This document shows, in pieces, positions 1 through 11,528 of a DNA stretch of 64,000 nucleotides. Every line of letters begins with the position of its first letter. Position 1 is the first letter of the stretch. The stretch comes from Diatrype stigma. Its lineage: Eukaryota > Ascomycota > Sordariomycetes > Xylariales > Diatrypaceae. The DNA is taken from NCBI GenBank assembly GCA_022225965.2, contig JAKJXP020000050.1, positions 62,001 to 126,000 on the forward strand. The letters run 5' to 3'. A model generated the notes under the pieces. That model did not search any database and was not told the origin of the DNA. It saw only the letters and a program-made list of their open reading frames with translations. Made by a program: the position numbers and the translations under genes.

Positions 1-1556
1 ATAATATTTGTACTCATAGCTATTAGTTTCGGGGGTAAGCTCGATAGCCATATTGTTACGTATAGATCCGTTGATTAACCATACCTAGTCAGCAAAACGG
101 GCGGCGGTAACGTACAATGTAAGTAACACTATTGATATCAGGACTTTTCGGAGCAGGATTTAACCGTGGCAGACTGGACAAACCTCACCAGCAAGGAAAA
201 CTTCGACACCGGGGCTGCAACGAACTGGGGAGCTGCTTTGTTGTAAGTGTGATTGAGCTAGGATCCCTTTGCCTGTGTGGTCTAACGACTTCAGAATGTC
301 CATGTCGACCGCTGCGTGGTCGTACGTCGGCATAGAGATAGTCGCCGCCACTGCCATGGAAGTGAGGTGGCCTAAATCAGATGAACGGAGGAAGTCGAAT
401 ATACCACAGCGGTCAGAGCTCTCGTCGCTGATAGGAAAGACGGTCAAGTTCTCTGCCATCTGGATCTCCGTGCTTGCCACTCTCACCTACACCTTGAGCG
501 GGGTCTTGATGACCTTTAACATAGAGCGTACAGACTGCCATCTGCGGCAGTTTAGCTGGGCGCAGGACACGACGTGTTCCAAAAATACCACGTCGTCGGG
601 CTTTGTCGCCATCGCCGAGATGTCCAAGATCCCCGGTCTCGCCCACGCCTTCAACTCCTTCTTGCTCTACACAGCCCTCACCTGCGCCATGACCAACTTG
701 TACGTCGCATCAAGAACCCTGTTCGGTCTCACCAGCCGGTTGGATGATGGTCCAGGTCAGCCCTGGCATTTGCGCATATTGGCCTGGTTCGGGAAGACGA
801 ACAAGCGTAGAGTACCAGTGCGTGCTATGATCATCTCCGCTCTGGCATTCAGCTGGGTACCATTTCTTAAACTAGGAGATGGGAAGGCCGGGGAGCCGAA
901 TAACAGCATCGAGAGCGTAGGTCACTCTGCTTAGAAAGAAACAATGATCGTGTGCTGACGCTGGATAGTTCATCGATGTCCTCCCCAGCATGGGGTCAAA
1001 CGGCGTTATCATTGTCTGGGCATGTGAATGTGTCGCGTTCCTTAGGTTTTATCATTGGTAGGTTTCCAAGGGAAAGGAAAGGAGAGGAATACGCGGAACC
1101 GAGTATCCGATCGTTCGAGGCTAACCCAGACTGCTCTGTCAGCATTGAAAGGCACCGAGACTATCTCCAGGACCAGAGAATACCGCAAGTTCGACGTTGG
1201 GTTTATAGTGACAATGACTACCCCTATAGGAGTCATCTCCAGCCTTTCACGGCCTACGTGGCCCTCCTAGCTTGCATATTTCTGCTGGTATGCTGCAACG
1301 GGGCGTTTCTATGGAATGGCTATCATCTTGAGCCGCTCCTCTCATCGTACCTAACAGTAAGTCTCTTCCATGCTGCACTTCGCTTTCTAGCGTATATACT
1401 GACGGGAAACCTTCTTAGCTGCTTGTATTTTTCGGGTTGTGGATCTCGCTGAAGCTCGTTCGCGGTGCCAAATGGGCTTTAGTTGACCTTTCCAAGGCTG
1501 ACAGGGTCGTCACTAAGATCCGGAATCTGCACGATATCCGGCAGGGTGCGAGATAG
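1..1556 (+). CDS. Amino-acid permease (APC superfamily), 3' part
   Basis: The 5' end lies outside the window. It is a plasma-membrane amino-acid/proton symporter by family. Exons read 1-33 or 34 (a membrane helix ending ISFG), about 142-242, 295-916, 969-1057, 1143-1356 and 1419-1556; the last joins are in frame. Visible family features are the segment WSYVGIEIVAATAMEVRW, a following helix, the stretch SFLLYTALTCAMTNLYVASR, a helix starting FIDVLPSMGSNGVIIVWACE, the loop HRDYLQDQRIPQVRRWVYSD and two terminal helices before a basic tail ending IRQGAR. Substrate cannot be told. The interval 35-141 does not resolve as one canonical intron in frame (see findings). Family call is firm; the 5' exon boundary is not. 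Confidence 0.85.
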
Positions 1557-2241
1557 CCAGCTGGATCAATAGAAGCTCGATTGACATACATCATGACAGA
1601 GTCCATTCCCCGTGATCTTGAAGACCTATACACGACGATGATGGGACTTTCGCATGTCGAACTCATGTATCACGCATGATATAATCCCCATAAGGACTTA
1701 TCGGATTGCGCAGGATTCTTCGCCACCTAACACGTAAGATGGGAGGAACGGTAGAGATATCATCCATGGTCAGCAACTCGAGTTCAGGACTAGTCGTAGC
1801 TAGATCATTGCTGTAGATACCAGAGAAAAGGCATCCCTCCCAGTTGCGGTATACTGTCATATATCCCGTTGGTCGCGCTCACATACTGGGTACTATTAGC
1901 ATTCTTGACACTTGATTGTGACATGGGTTCTCTACATTGCATTACGACTTGTAGGACCAACACATAACTGCATACCAACCGAATGTATGTCATCGTCACG
2001 GCCTCGATAATCCAGTCATTAGCCATGTTCGGCATTCGAAACATGAGACAAAGAATGTTGTCTATCTTGTAAAACAGGGAAATGAAAAAGCAAACCAACA
2101 TCAGACGTGGACTTCGGAGAATGGGTCACATATAACTCCCTTTTGCCCGCACATTCGCCCATCTGCAACGGTCTCGCAAATTACACCACTTAAAACAAAG
2201 TACCCCGAGCGCCCAAGATCCTCTGCCTCGACACTGAAAGC
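1557..2241. other. Intergenic, no gene recognised
   Basis: Contains short unsupported open frames on the minus strand (for example 1805-2101) with no recognisable domain. It presumably holds the permease 3' end and the promoter of the small membrane-protein gene. Confidence 0.5.
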
Positions 2242-2589
2242 ATGTTCAACAACCCCGGGGAATTGCGCGAAATGCGCTGCCGCCCGTTACCCCAGGGCCA
2301 GCAGCAGCAGCACCACCAGGAGGAGCAGCAGAAGACGCCCCCCACAAGTCTGCCAGACCTCATCGCCACCATCCGATCCGAATGGCGCAGCACCCTGAAC
2401 GGCACCAACCCCGGTTTCATCCCCGCGATGGCGACTCCCTTCGCCGTGCTCCTATTCTTCTTGCTCTACGGGATCCATGCGAAAATCGCGGTGCCCGTGG
2501 CGTGCGTGATGGGCATCGTACCCATCTGGTGGCTCAAACCCAAGATCAACGACACAGCCAAGAAGATGCAGAGATCGAAGGTGGCGTAG
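2242..2589 (+). CDS. Small hypothetical membrane protein (115 aa)
   Basis: Single-exon frame of 115 residues. The N-terminal third is Gln-rich with a QQQQHHQEEQQ run. Residues about 69-100 form two closely spaced hydrophobic segments (PFAVLLFFLLYGIH and VPVACVMGIVPIWWL) joined by a short polar turn, followed by a basic tail (KPKINDTAKKMQRSKVA), which looks like a two-helix membrane hairpin. I do not recognise a named family. The stop is followed within ten bases by a 31-base G run. Evidence is the coherent composition and hydrophobic pattern only; a coding assignment is likely but unproven. Confidence 0.55.
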   Translation: MFNNPGELREMRCRPLPQGQQQQHHQEEQQKTPPTSLPDLIATIRSEWRSTLNGTNPGFIPAMATPFAVLLFFLLYGIHAKIAVPVACVMGIVPIWWLKPKINDTAKKMQRSKVA

Positions 2590-2594
2590 GTGCT

Positions 2595-2596
<2 letters not shown>

Positions 2597-2627
<31 letters not shown>
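2597..2627 (+). repeat. Poly-G homopolymer, 31 bases
   Basis: An uninterrupted run of 31 G residues a few bases after the stop of the small membrane-protein gene. Such a run could form G-quadruplex on the plus strand and is also prone to length error in sequencing. The minus-strand poly-proline open frame across it is an artefact of the run. Confidence 0.95.
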
Positions 2628-2628
<1 letters not shown>

Positions 2629-3233
2629 GGAGCTGGCACTGGAGAAGGAGCAGAACCTTCCTCGTCTAACGCCTCGGCGGAAAATACCTGATTATTGGTA
2701 AGAGAGAGGGTGGAGAAGTATGTCGTGAGATAATGTGTACAAGGACCTGTAGGCAACATCATATTGATGATGAGGGGGGCGCTCTCAGGGGTATTTCAAA
2801 AAACATCTGGGACCCCTTCAGGATCACTCTCGATGTATCACCGTGCTGTAGATGCCAGTCGGCCGCAAGACATCCTATCTAAGCTTCCTTCAAGATCTTA
2901 ATAGACTAGTAAAGGCCTCAGGTAACCGGTCTTCAATCAGGCATTTGGTGATATGGCATTATGAGGTTTCTTCGATATCAAATAGACAATTTTTGTTGGT
3001 GTGTATATATGTAGCGGCGCTTCGCTTTTTTCTTACCGGCTGACTTTTAGAAATCAAGGCATTCGAAATCAAGCATCATCGTGATCGTCATGTATCCATC
3101 CATCTGCACCCGCGTCATCACCAACGGGCAGCAGCTAGACGGGTAAGCAGGCAGACAGGCTCTTCCTAAGGGCAGGACTATCGAAATCACCCCCCCCTCC
3201 CCGGCACATTTCCTAGCCAGTCCAGTCGAGGGT
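2628..3233. other. Intergenic, convergent 3' ends
   Basis: Lies between the 3' ends of the small membrane-protein gene (+) and ERG8 (-). No coding or RNA feature recognised. Confidence 0.5.
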
Positions 3234-5088
3234 TCAGTACAACCACCCAGCATACTGCCCCAGCTCCTCCATCCTCACGCCCTCCATCTCCCCCTTAACA
3301 TCCAACAACCTCACCACGCCCCTCCCCTCCTCCCCCTCCCGACTCCACCTCTCCAGAAACGCCCTCACGCGCGCCTCCGTCGCGGCATCATCGCGCACCA
3401 GCAGCGCCAGCGCATCGAACCCGCCGGCACCCGGCACCACGCCGCCGTAGACGCCGTCGACCTGCGCCGTGAGCGCGTCCAGCAGCGCCGTCTGGCTCGG
3501 CGGCTCGATGGGCACGCCGCTGGCCTCGCCCATGGCGCGCACCAGGGCGCGCACGGCCGCGACCCGGGCCTTGATCTGCTCCGGGTCCGGAGACTCGTCC
3601 CGCAGGGCCGCGCCCAGCGCCTCGTTGGCCGCCTGCAGGTCGTCCCAGAGCGTCCGGGCGGCCGCGGGCTCGCGCGCCCGCCACGCGAGCACCTGCTTCA
3701 CCATGCCGACGGTCTGGGAGCCGCAGTCGACGTCGCACATGCGCAGGGCGACGCCGGCAGGCATGCGGGGGCCCGCCTCGGAATTCGAAGCCGCCAGGGC
3801 CTCGGTGTCCCAGCTCGAGGGAGGCGAGGGGCTCGTCTTGTCCTCGGAGACCTCGTCGTCCACGCACGCCGCCAGAGCGGGCGCGAAGCCGGGCGCGCCC
3901 GCCTCGGGCAGGCGCTCCAGCACGGCGGGCGAGAAGCGCCGGTACCGGATGGAGCCGTAGACGGCGGCGGCGACGTCGAAGCCGGAGCCGACCTTGCCCT
4001 GGGCGGCGCAGTGGGCGGCCTGGGCGAGGTTGTGGAGGACGCGCTTCCCCCCGTCGGTGCGGAGGTCGAACGGCTGGCCGCCGCCGCCTCCTGCTGCTGG
4101 TTTCGTAGTAGTTCTCTTCCCGCCCAGGTAGTGCGTCAGCAGGGCGGCGGTCAGCGCCGTGACCAGCGCGGCTGAGGAGCCTAGGCCTGTCTTGTGCGCG
4201 TCCCGGAGGGAGGTGGGGAACTTGGCGAACCGCGTGGGGTTCCCCTTGGTGAAGGGCTGCGATGGCGTTTGCGATTGCTGGGAGGTGGAAGAGGAGGAGT
4301 GCGGCTGCGAGTAGTAGGCGTTATCGGCCAGCACCGTCAGCCGCGCCGGGTGGAAGGTGTGCGCCGGTAGTTGCGGCGTCTTGCCCGCGATATACGTCAG
4401 CACGTAGGCCAGCGTCGTCTCCACGAAGTGGTTCGGGTTGATTTTATCGCCGCTGGTGGGTTTTTGGGGTCAGCCGTGATTTATATACAGACACCCATAC
4501 ATATATATATGTACCGTTACACTTTATCTGTCATCCTCGTGTTGTTCATTATACGTGATAACGGTAGGGGATGCTATCACTCCTAGCTATACTCCTCCCT
4601 AGCCCCTTAAAAGTGCCCCCTATCATACCCCCTTTGCCCGCTCACGAATTACGCCAACTATAGGCTGTTGTGTATGATATACACCACACCCCCTGACACC
4701 CGCGCAAAGTGAAGAGAGCGGCATCTCCAGACACAAGTGGCAGCATACACAAGCAAGCAAAGAAAACATAAAAATAAGAAATAAAAATAACTCACACCCT
4801 CAGCTGCGTGACCCGGATGCCGCCGTCCTCGGGGGCGAGGTGGTAGCCGTAGCGCCACTCGGCGTCGAGGAACTGGGGGCTGTGGACGACGATCTCGCTC
4901 AGCTGGACGCCGGGGCTGGTGGGGATCTCCTGGGCGACGGCGCCGATGCGCGCGCTGAGGCCGAACACCAGCCCCGTGTACGCCCGGTCCAGCACCAGGT
5001 ACCCGCCCGCGAGCAGGACCTTGCCCGGCGCCGAGACGGCCGTCGCTGCCGGTGCCGTGGTGGCCGTGGCGGTGCTACTTCCCGGCAT
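3234..5088 (-). CDS. ERG8: Phosphomevalonate kinase
   Basis: Converts 5-phosphomevalonate to 5-diphosphomevalonate in the cytosolic mevalonate/ergosterol pathway. Two exons, 5088-4796 and 4452-3234, sum to 1512 nt (503 aa) and join in frame as TQLRVGDKINPNHF; fungal ERG8 proteins are of similar size. GHMP-kinase signatures are visible: N-terminal SAPGKVLLAGGYLVLD (about residues 19-34), the ATP-binding loop KTGLGSSAALVTAL near 185-200, KVGSGFDVAAAVYGS near 250, and a C-terminal glycine motif PGAGGFDALALL near 440. A Gly/Ser-rich low-complexity insert precedes the ATP loop. The intron is 343 nt, long for this window, with an AT microsatellite inside. Exon 2 is strongly GC-rich. Confidence 0.95.
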
Positions 5089-6726
5089 TATTTCTCTTTT
5101 CGGGTTGGACTACTGGAGTATTTTGGCTTATGTAAGTAAGTAGGTACCTAGACAGAACGGGCGAGGGAACCGTTGGGCTGGTTGGTTTTGCCGTGCCGCG
5201 TGTGAAAGGAGGGGAGGGGGGTAGGGTAGGGTAGGTAGCTCAGGTACGACTGACTGACTGCCGGCCTTGCCGAGTTTCGGATCGGCAGCTCAACTCTATC
5301 TGATTCGATTCGACTGTCTTAGTCGATCCCTGTCAATATCCGGACCTGTTCAGAAAAAGTAATATAGAGAAACAGGTGATTGACCAGTAATATTCGAAAC
5401 TCTCCTGTGATCGGAAGTCTAAGTAAGGCTAATAGATAATAATCACGGAAGCAAGTTGTTGTGACTCTCACGGTGGAAGAGAAAAAAAAGGAGAGGGAGG
5501 CTGTCCCGGTCTAACTTGGCCTTTGGGCGCTATCGGTTTTTTTGCGGGGAAGCTTTGGCTTTTAAGAGGCCCCGGGGGCGGAATAGGTATGTACGTACAT
5601 ACAAGTACATACTCAAATACTTAGTTCGCGCCCAAGTGGACATCCGCTACGATGCCCCCGAATCAGATCAAGGAGCATGGACCCTATGTAGGTAGGTATG
5701 ATAAGCTATAGCTATAGCCTATACCTACCTGGCTGCCAAGGTGATACTGCCTTCGCAAAGGCTCCCCGACTATAATCTAGTCAGGTCTTGGACTTCTTAC
5801 GATGATGACATTCGGGAAGTACGGGGGTGAGCATGTCGGTTTGCTGATCTGGTGGTTGGCTATATTGAATTTTGCACAGAAAACCAAAACAAACAAGTAA
5901 CCTACAGATGAGTAACTAGCAAAATATCACATTTATAGTCTCAGAAAACCGTACTTCGGATGAAAAAGGATATCATTGCACATTCGTTTCCTCTTCCTCG
6001 GGTCTGATCTGTCCTGATCTGCCTAACCTGAAGACGCGAACCCCCCCTGATTAAACAACTTGAGCAGAGGGGCTAGCTAGCCGAACCAGCAAAGAACCAA
6101 CGCCTGACACCTGACCAACACGCGCCCTTCCTTTGGGTCCTTTGCAGTAGCGGCGCGGGTGTGTGTTGTATATGGGGGAGAAAAAGCAAATAGTCTATGC
6201 CATAGTCAGCCGTCCTCTATGCCATGCCAGCCATCCGTACAAATGCAACGAACGGACGAGCGAGTACGTCAACGCCTCGCCTTGCCTGTCCAGCCTAATT
6301 ATTGAACCGATCGTAACGCCTCGCCTTTGCTTTTGCCTTGCACGACCAGCCCCGGCCAGCCTACGACATCCGCGCATCGATCATTCAGACCTCGCATGCA
6401 AAACCAGCTAGATCCTTTCCTTTCCGGTTTTGCGCCCTGACAATAGCTGGCGAATGAAGTATAGGATCATATATAACGCATGAAACGCATGCAATGCAAT
6501 GCAATGCACAACTCGATTGCTGCTGTTGCGTCGTCGTCGCGCTATTAAATTTCGTATCGCCAGCCCGTCGGGGCTCACTGCGTGCAAAGCGTTTTACCAG
6601 GTTTCATTATTTGCACCCTGCCTGTTAACGCCGCCGGTGCCGATGGGAACAACAGAAATGTAAGAAACACGTATGGAAGGCGAGAAAGAGAAATGTCGTG
6701 TCGTATCATATCCAACGGCCAGCCCA
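5089..6726. other. Intergenic, about 1.6 kb
   Basis: Upstream of ERG8 and downstream of the CRIB-like gene. Rich in GTAGGTA-type short repeats (about 5120-5250 and 5580-5740) and CATGCAATG-type repeats near 6480-6510. The open frames at 6163-6411 (+) and 6195-6377 (-) have no recognisable domain. No gene supported. Confidence 0.5.
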
Positions 6727-7381
6727 TCAGATGACGTTGCCAGCAGGTGAAAGGGGGGTGCTGGGCGTGGCCTGCACGGTAGGGGTGACGGGGCGCAACC
6801 CCGATGGCGGGGCCGGCGCGCGGCGGGGACTGCCGAACGCGGGTCCCGCATCTGAGTCCTCAGATGCGACGCCAAGACGCGATGCTGCGGCCTTCTCCTT
6901 CAAGATGGCAATCCTGATCATGCACGGTTAGCCAATGTGCTGCCATAAAGTTGACTGCTTCTGGGGAAGGTGCGAAGGAATTGGTGCAACGTGTGGTTCT
7001 TGTGCCCTGGTCGTTGACGTGGACGTAATGCGCAAAGTGCAAGCCGCAGCAACGTGGTGGTGGAAGTGGGGTGGCATAAGGGGAAGCAGCTAATAGGGTG
7101 CCGACTTACTCATCTTCTGAAACACCAGGGAGGATGACAGACTCGTGTTTGAAGTTGAACGGTGCTGACTGTCGCTGTAGGTTAGCCCAGACTATCCAAA
7201 CCCGCCGATTGATCATAGTCGTTACATAAGAACTGAAGAATTCAATGGGGGCATTGTCGCAGGTCGGAGGGGAACTCACGATTTGCAATGATCGTCGCTT
7301 GGGCGTTTGCACTTTGGATTTGAGGCCGATAAGACGTTGTAGTCTGGATGCGAAACCTCGGAGGCTGAGACAACCGTCCAT
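6727..7381 (-). CDS. Small hypothetical protein with CRIB-like motif (117 aa)
   Basis: Proposed three exons: 7381-7280, 7174-7110 and 6913-6727, total 354 nt, all with GT-AG introns and consistent phase. The chain starts MDGCLSLRGF with a cysteine at position 4, continues with a basic stretch (QTPKRR), then RQSAPFNFKHESVILPG, then an acidic-helical stretch (VSEDEIAILKEKAAASRLG) and a Pro/Ser-rich tail ending PLSPAGNVI. The central segment fits the core P-x-N-F-x-H of CRIB motifs that bind Cdc42/Rac GTPases. The order of short Cys-containing N-terminus, basic patch and CRIB recalls the small SPEC (CDC42SE) proteins. That resemblance is inference: the usual HVG after the motif is absent. The start could lie further upstream. 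Confidence 0.55.
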
Positions 7382-8107
7382 GATGCTGGTGATGTAGGTG
7401 CGAATGGCCAATAGTAGACAGCCGGGTGAGGGAGGGACGTTGTCGAATAGGCAGATAGGCCAGGACTTAGTAAACAGTAGGCAGTGAGGTATCGCCGATA
7501 AGCTTCCTAGGATCCCTGCGGGAAGGAATATGTCGAGAACAGATTTGGCAAGGTGCGCGCGCCCAAGAATAAAGTCGGCGACGAAGAAGAAACAAAGTCC
7601 AAACTTCTCAAAAGCTGTCAAGAGAAGAAAAGAAGGGAAATTTGACAAAACGAACGAATATGACTGAGTCGTTTACGGCTGAGATTTGGAAAAGAGAGTT
7701 GGAGTGGCTCAGCTGACTGACTGACGACGATGCAGTAGCCGGCTAGGTAGTAAAACCGTAAAATTATTTTTGGGACGTTTGGTTCTGGGCTGCTTGACGG
7801 CGTCGGGTAAGACCAAAGACCGTCTTACGATTGATTGCTCAGGCGTGAGCTTTTAGCGGTTTAGGGCTGATAGATGAATCGTTCTCAAGTGCTGGCTTTC
7901 TCCAGATACCTAATGCGGGTGCCTAGCGCTACCTACCGCAACGAGTCTTGGGTAGTGTAGGGTTGTAGGGTAATGTGTAATACCCAGTAGTGGTGACTGA
8001 TAGGTTGCTGTAGTGTCTTGTGGTGTAGTAAGAGGGAATGTGGTAATGTAATGCAATAGTGCAATAATGCAATGCGTTGTAGTAATCGTGACGAGGTACG
8101 AGTTTAG
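7382..8107. other. Intergenic, no gene recognised
   Basis: Upstream of the CRIB-like gene. A continuous minus-strand frame reaches back to 7648, but its N-terminal part has the residue make-up of non-coding sequence. Confidence 0.4.
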
Positions 8108-8509
8108 ATGAGCGGAATTAAACGAACGACTGAGGAGGTGACACAATTGCTTTGCTCAACGACCAAACACAACTTAATCTCCAATGACTGGGCACTGAGA
8201 CTTTTCCCTCAAGGTGATGTCGATGATGATGTCGACGACTCCAATGTCAATGACTACTCAAGGAGTGATAGTGATGGGATGGGTGAGGGGACCGAATATG
8301 GGAGGGATGCCGTGCCTCTTTTAGACGCGCAGCTCAAGTCAAAGAAGCAGATCCCTCTTGTACTTGCCCGTCTTAGGAATGAATCGCGGCTCGCCGTAAA
8401 GAAAAGAGGTCTCAAAGTGATAGTAGTATGCTCTCACCCAGGTGAACTGCCAGGCACAATTACTCGAGAACAAAGAAGCGCATCCAGATATAGTCCGGGC
8501 AGAGGCTAG
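8108..8509 (+). CDS. Doubtful hypothetical ORF (133 aa)
   Basis: Open frame beginning MSGIKRTTEEVTQLL with an acidic Asp/Ser-rich middle (DVDDDVDDSN) and a basic C-terminal half. No domain recognised, no intron needed, neighbours are non-coding on both sides. It may be a real orphan, a gene remnant or chance; listed because composition is less random than the surrounding frames. Confidence 0.25.
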   Translation: MSGIKRTTEEVTQLLCSTTKHNLISNDWALRLFPQGDVDDDVDDSNVNDYSRSDSDGMGEGTEYGRDAVPLLDAQLKSKKQIPLVLARLRNESRLAVKKRGLKVIVVCSHPGELPGTITREQRSASRYSPGRG

Positions 8510-9882
8510 AATCTACCGAGGTAGGTAGGGTAGTGGTCGGTTTTAATCGAAATCTATAAAAGAGACAACTCGACTTGGTTCACTTCTAGGTGCTCTGAAA
8601 GCCTCCAGCGCTCTCAAGTCTAGGGTCTAATCCGTCGGCGTGGGTTGGAAGGCACGGAAGTGGATACCAGAAGATCACAAAGACGGCGAGTATAAAATTA
8701 GAAACGGCCTGATTCGGCGAAGAAAGAATAGAAGTTGGTTGTTTGCTTGTTGAAAGCGGAAAAATACGTCCAGGTTTGCTACGATTAAAAGCCCAGCTAG
8801 TAATCGGTCTACATACAAAGTATGATCCGAGTTGTCTATGAGAAGTAGGAAGGTAGGTAAGGTAAGGTAGAAGGTAAGGGTAGGTACAGCAGGTATGTGG
8901 CATGGCAGGTATGTAAGTAAGTAGTTGTCAAGGCGATTGAATATACCCAACCCAGTATCTACCGACCGATGTCCGTGTTGGAAGATCCGGGGAATGCGTG
9001 GCAATGGTGCCATGGCAGCATCTTGCTGCGAAGGGAATTCGGGGATCACCCTTGGAGAATGATCTCATTCCCTCCGTCCCTGCAGGCCAAGGCAGCGGAA
9101 TCAGGCAAGTTGACGAGGGCGCTGGCAGGGAATTGACACAAAATAGCCAAGGCAGCGGCAAGGAATGGCGGGAAGAACAATTCGAAACGCTAACCGGCTT
9201 GCAACCTGGAAGCTTGCAAGCTGCAAGTTGCAAGCCTGCGAGCTTGGTTGCCATGAGACAGGATTATCGATTTGTTGGCAGGTACTGACTCAACTACCTG
9301 CTGAATCCAGTGGTCTGAAACACAGACGCTGGCCGCATTCAGGAACATCCTGGCTACGATCTAGAAGTTATGGACCCTTCGGTGATCCATATAGACCCTA
9401 CCGAAGTATAGACCCATAGAATCTCATACAATCACGCAATGCGGGCGATAAGAAGCAAGAGAAGCTAATGATTAGTGACTAAATACTAGGTAGCCACTGT
9501 AGTTACAGTAACTAGCTGCCCGGGCAAGTGCCTGGAGTCGGCCCTGGACCGGTGGTGGGCTATAATATGTACGCACAGTGGTGGGTTCCCGAATGCTCCG
9601 AATGCAGGCTTCCGCACTTCCATTGGACTGGAAATAGTTACGAGGTTTGATCATCTACTGTACCGGTAATGCCGTCGCGTTACGTATGCAGATGTGTAAT
9701 AGTAAGGAAGAGGCCTGTGCTGTGCATTATGCACTATGCGCCGCCTTCTTATAATGTTCCAGAGCCTTTACTACTAGCTTAACACCAGTCGCGGCAGTAT
9801 GGGTCCTATTTGCGCCGCCTATATGCATCCCAATTGCATGTATGATATTGTGGCCTACTCACTATCCAGCATTAAACACCTA
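8510..9882. other. Intergenic, repeat-rich
   Basis: Contains AGGTAGGTA/AAGGTAAGGTA simple repeats (8850-8930) and a locally palindromic GCAAGCTTGCAAG-type cluster around 9200-9245. Short open frames across it have repeat-derived residues and no domain. Confidence 0.5.
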
Positions 9883-11528
9883 CTATTTAGGGTAATCTTT
9901 CAGATGGTAGCTCTTCAACTTGACGAATTGTTCGAAGCCGAATTTGCTCAGAGTAACGCCCTTTCCAGAGTTCTTCCAGCCGGTCCAGGCGAGATCCTAC
10001 AGAAGGTGATGACGTTAGCATTAGCAATAGGATGGGCGAGATGAGGCGCGCGCCGCCTGTAAGCTGAGAATATGAAGAGAAAGGAAGTACAAAAGGACTT
10101 ACCGGACTGGGATAATCGGCGCGATTGACGAAGACAGTGCCCGCCTCGACCTGCTCCGCTAGCTGGTACCCCTTGTCCGTGTCCTTCGTCCATATACTGG
10201 CAGTGAGGCCAAATTCACTGTCGTTCATCAGGCTGATCGCCTCCTCGTCGCTCTTCACCTTCATCACCGCGATGACGGGTCCGAACGTCTCCTCCGTCAT
10301 GACAGTCATGCTATGATCGACATCGACGAGGAGCGTGGGCTTGACGAAGTTACCCTTAGTAGGCAGGCTGCTGAATGTCGGGTTCTCCGGCGTCGCATCC
10401 TTCGCGCCTTTCTCAAGTGCATCTTTGATATGAGACTCGATTGTCTCCTTGGACTTCTTTGAGACGACGGGTCCAATCTGAGTCTCTTTGGATAGGGGAT
10501 CTCCGACTTTGTAGTCCTTTAAAACCTTCCGAGTGGCTTCGATGAAGGAGTCGTAGATCTTCTCATCCACGTAGATGCGCTCAAGGGCACAGCAGCTTTG
10601 GCCCGAGTTGAAGATAGACCCGTCAACTATCTCAGCGGCCGCCCAGTCGAGATCGACATCCCCTCTGACGTATGCGGGGTCTTTTCCACCAAGCTCTAGA
10701 CCGACGTTGACGAGTCGGTCGGCGGCCGCCTTTTGCACCGCCAGCCCTCCCGCAACTGAACCAGTAAAGCACACAAGGGAAATCGCGGGGTTTCTGACCA
10801 GCGATTCGATGAGCACCGGCGACCCACAATGGAAGTACTGCAGCACACCGGCTGGCAGCCCAGCTTCGGCGAAGAGTTTGGAAACTTGCTCGGCGATGGT
10901 CGGCGTTTGAGGAGAAGGCTTCAAGATAACAGTGTTACCAGAAAGTAACGCCGGTATCAGCGAATTGACAAGAGTCAAGTAAGGGTACTGGAAAACGTCA
11001 GTCTAACATCTGGCCACTCCGTCGTAACTGCTAGTGCTGTCTTACATTCCATGGGAAAATGATAAGGACTGGGCCGACAGGAACTTTTCGAATGAAGCGC
11101 TTGAAGCCCTTTTCCGCTTCGCCATCGGTATCCTTCAGGGTCTCCTCACTGATCTTGACTAGAAAGTCGCCTCGCTTGGCAGCCGTGGCAACTAGATGAG
11201 GCAGTGAGTTTCGGCTTCTCTACTATGCTATGTGCTATGCAATGGACATGACAAGCAAGGAACACATACCCTCTACGGCAGTATAGGAAATAGGCCTGCC
11301 CATCTGCACGGAAATCTCCTCGCCGAGCTCATCCTTCTTATCGCCTAGCAGCTTGAGGAACTTCTTGACTATGATCTGGCGATCGTTCAATGCGGTCTCC
11401 CTCCATGTCTTAAACGCCTCCGTTGCGACTCGGGGCAGGCTCTCTAGATCGGACGTTGAAACCCCATTGCGCGTGAGGATGGGCTCGTTGGTAGTGGGCG
11501 AGATGGTTGTGATGACCTCGACAGACAT
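9883..11528 (-). CDS. NAD(P)-dependent aldehyde dehydrogenase
   Basis: Oxidises an aldehyde to the acid; the size (467 aa) and sequence resemble short fungal ALDH/succinate-semialdehyde-type enzymes, but the substrate is not determinable. Four exons: 11528-11270, 11191-11046, 10987-10103 and 9996-9883, total 1404 nt, all GT-AG and in phase. Visible signatures are VGPVLIIFPWNYPY, NTVILKPSPQTP, FTGSVAGG (cofactor loop), general-base motif LELGGKDP (Glu about 233), catalytic cysteine in FNSGQSCCALERIYV (about 267), EETFGPV and C-terminal NSGKG. The start at 11528 begins MSVEVITTISP; an upstream in-frame ATG would add only eight residues. No targeting signal is obvious, so it is probably cytosolic. 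Confidence 0.92.

Noticed and set aside
2466..2762. Poly-proline protein on the minus strand
   Set aside because: Created by the G homopolymer at 2597-2627.
2780..2830. Similarity to 35365-35410 (CTGGGACCCCTT-like)
   Set aside because: Too short and gapped to call a shared repeat without an alignment.
7106..7648. Continuous 180-residue minus-strand gene
   Set aside because: The first 89 residues look non-coding and the frame continues through clear introns; the spliced 117-aa model explains it better.
8586..9049. Minus-strand frames rich in Tyr, Leu, Pro and Thr
   Set aside because: Derived from AGGTAGGTA simple repeats; no domain and poor composition.
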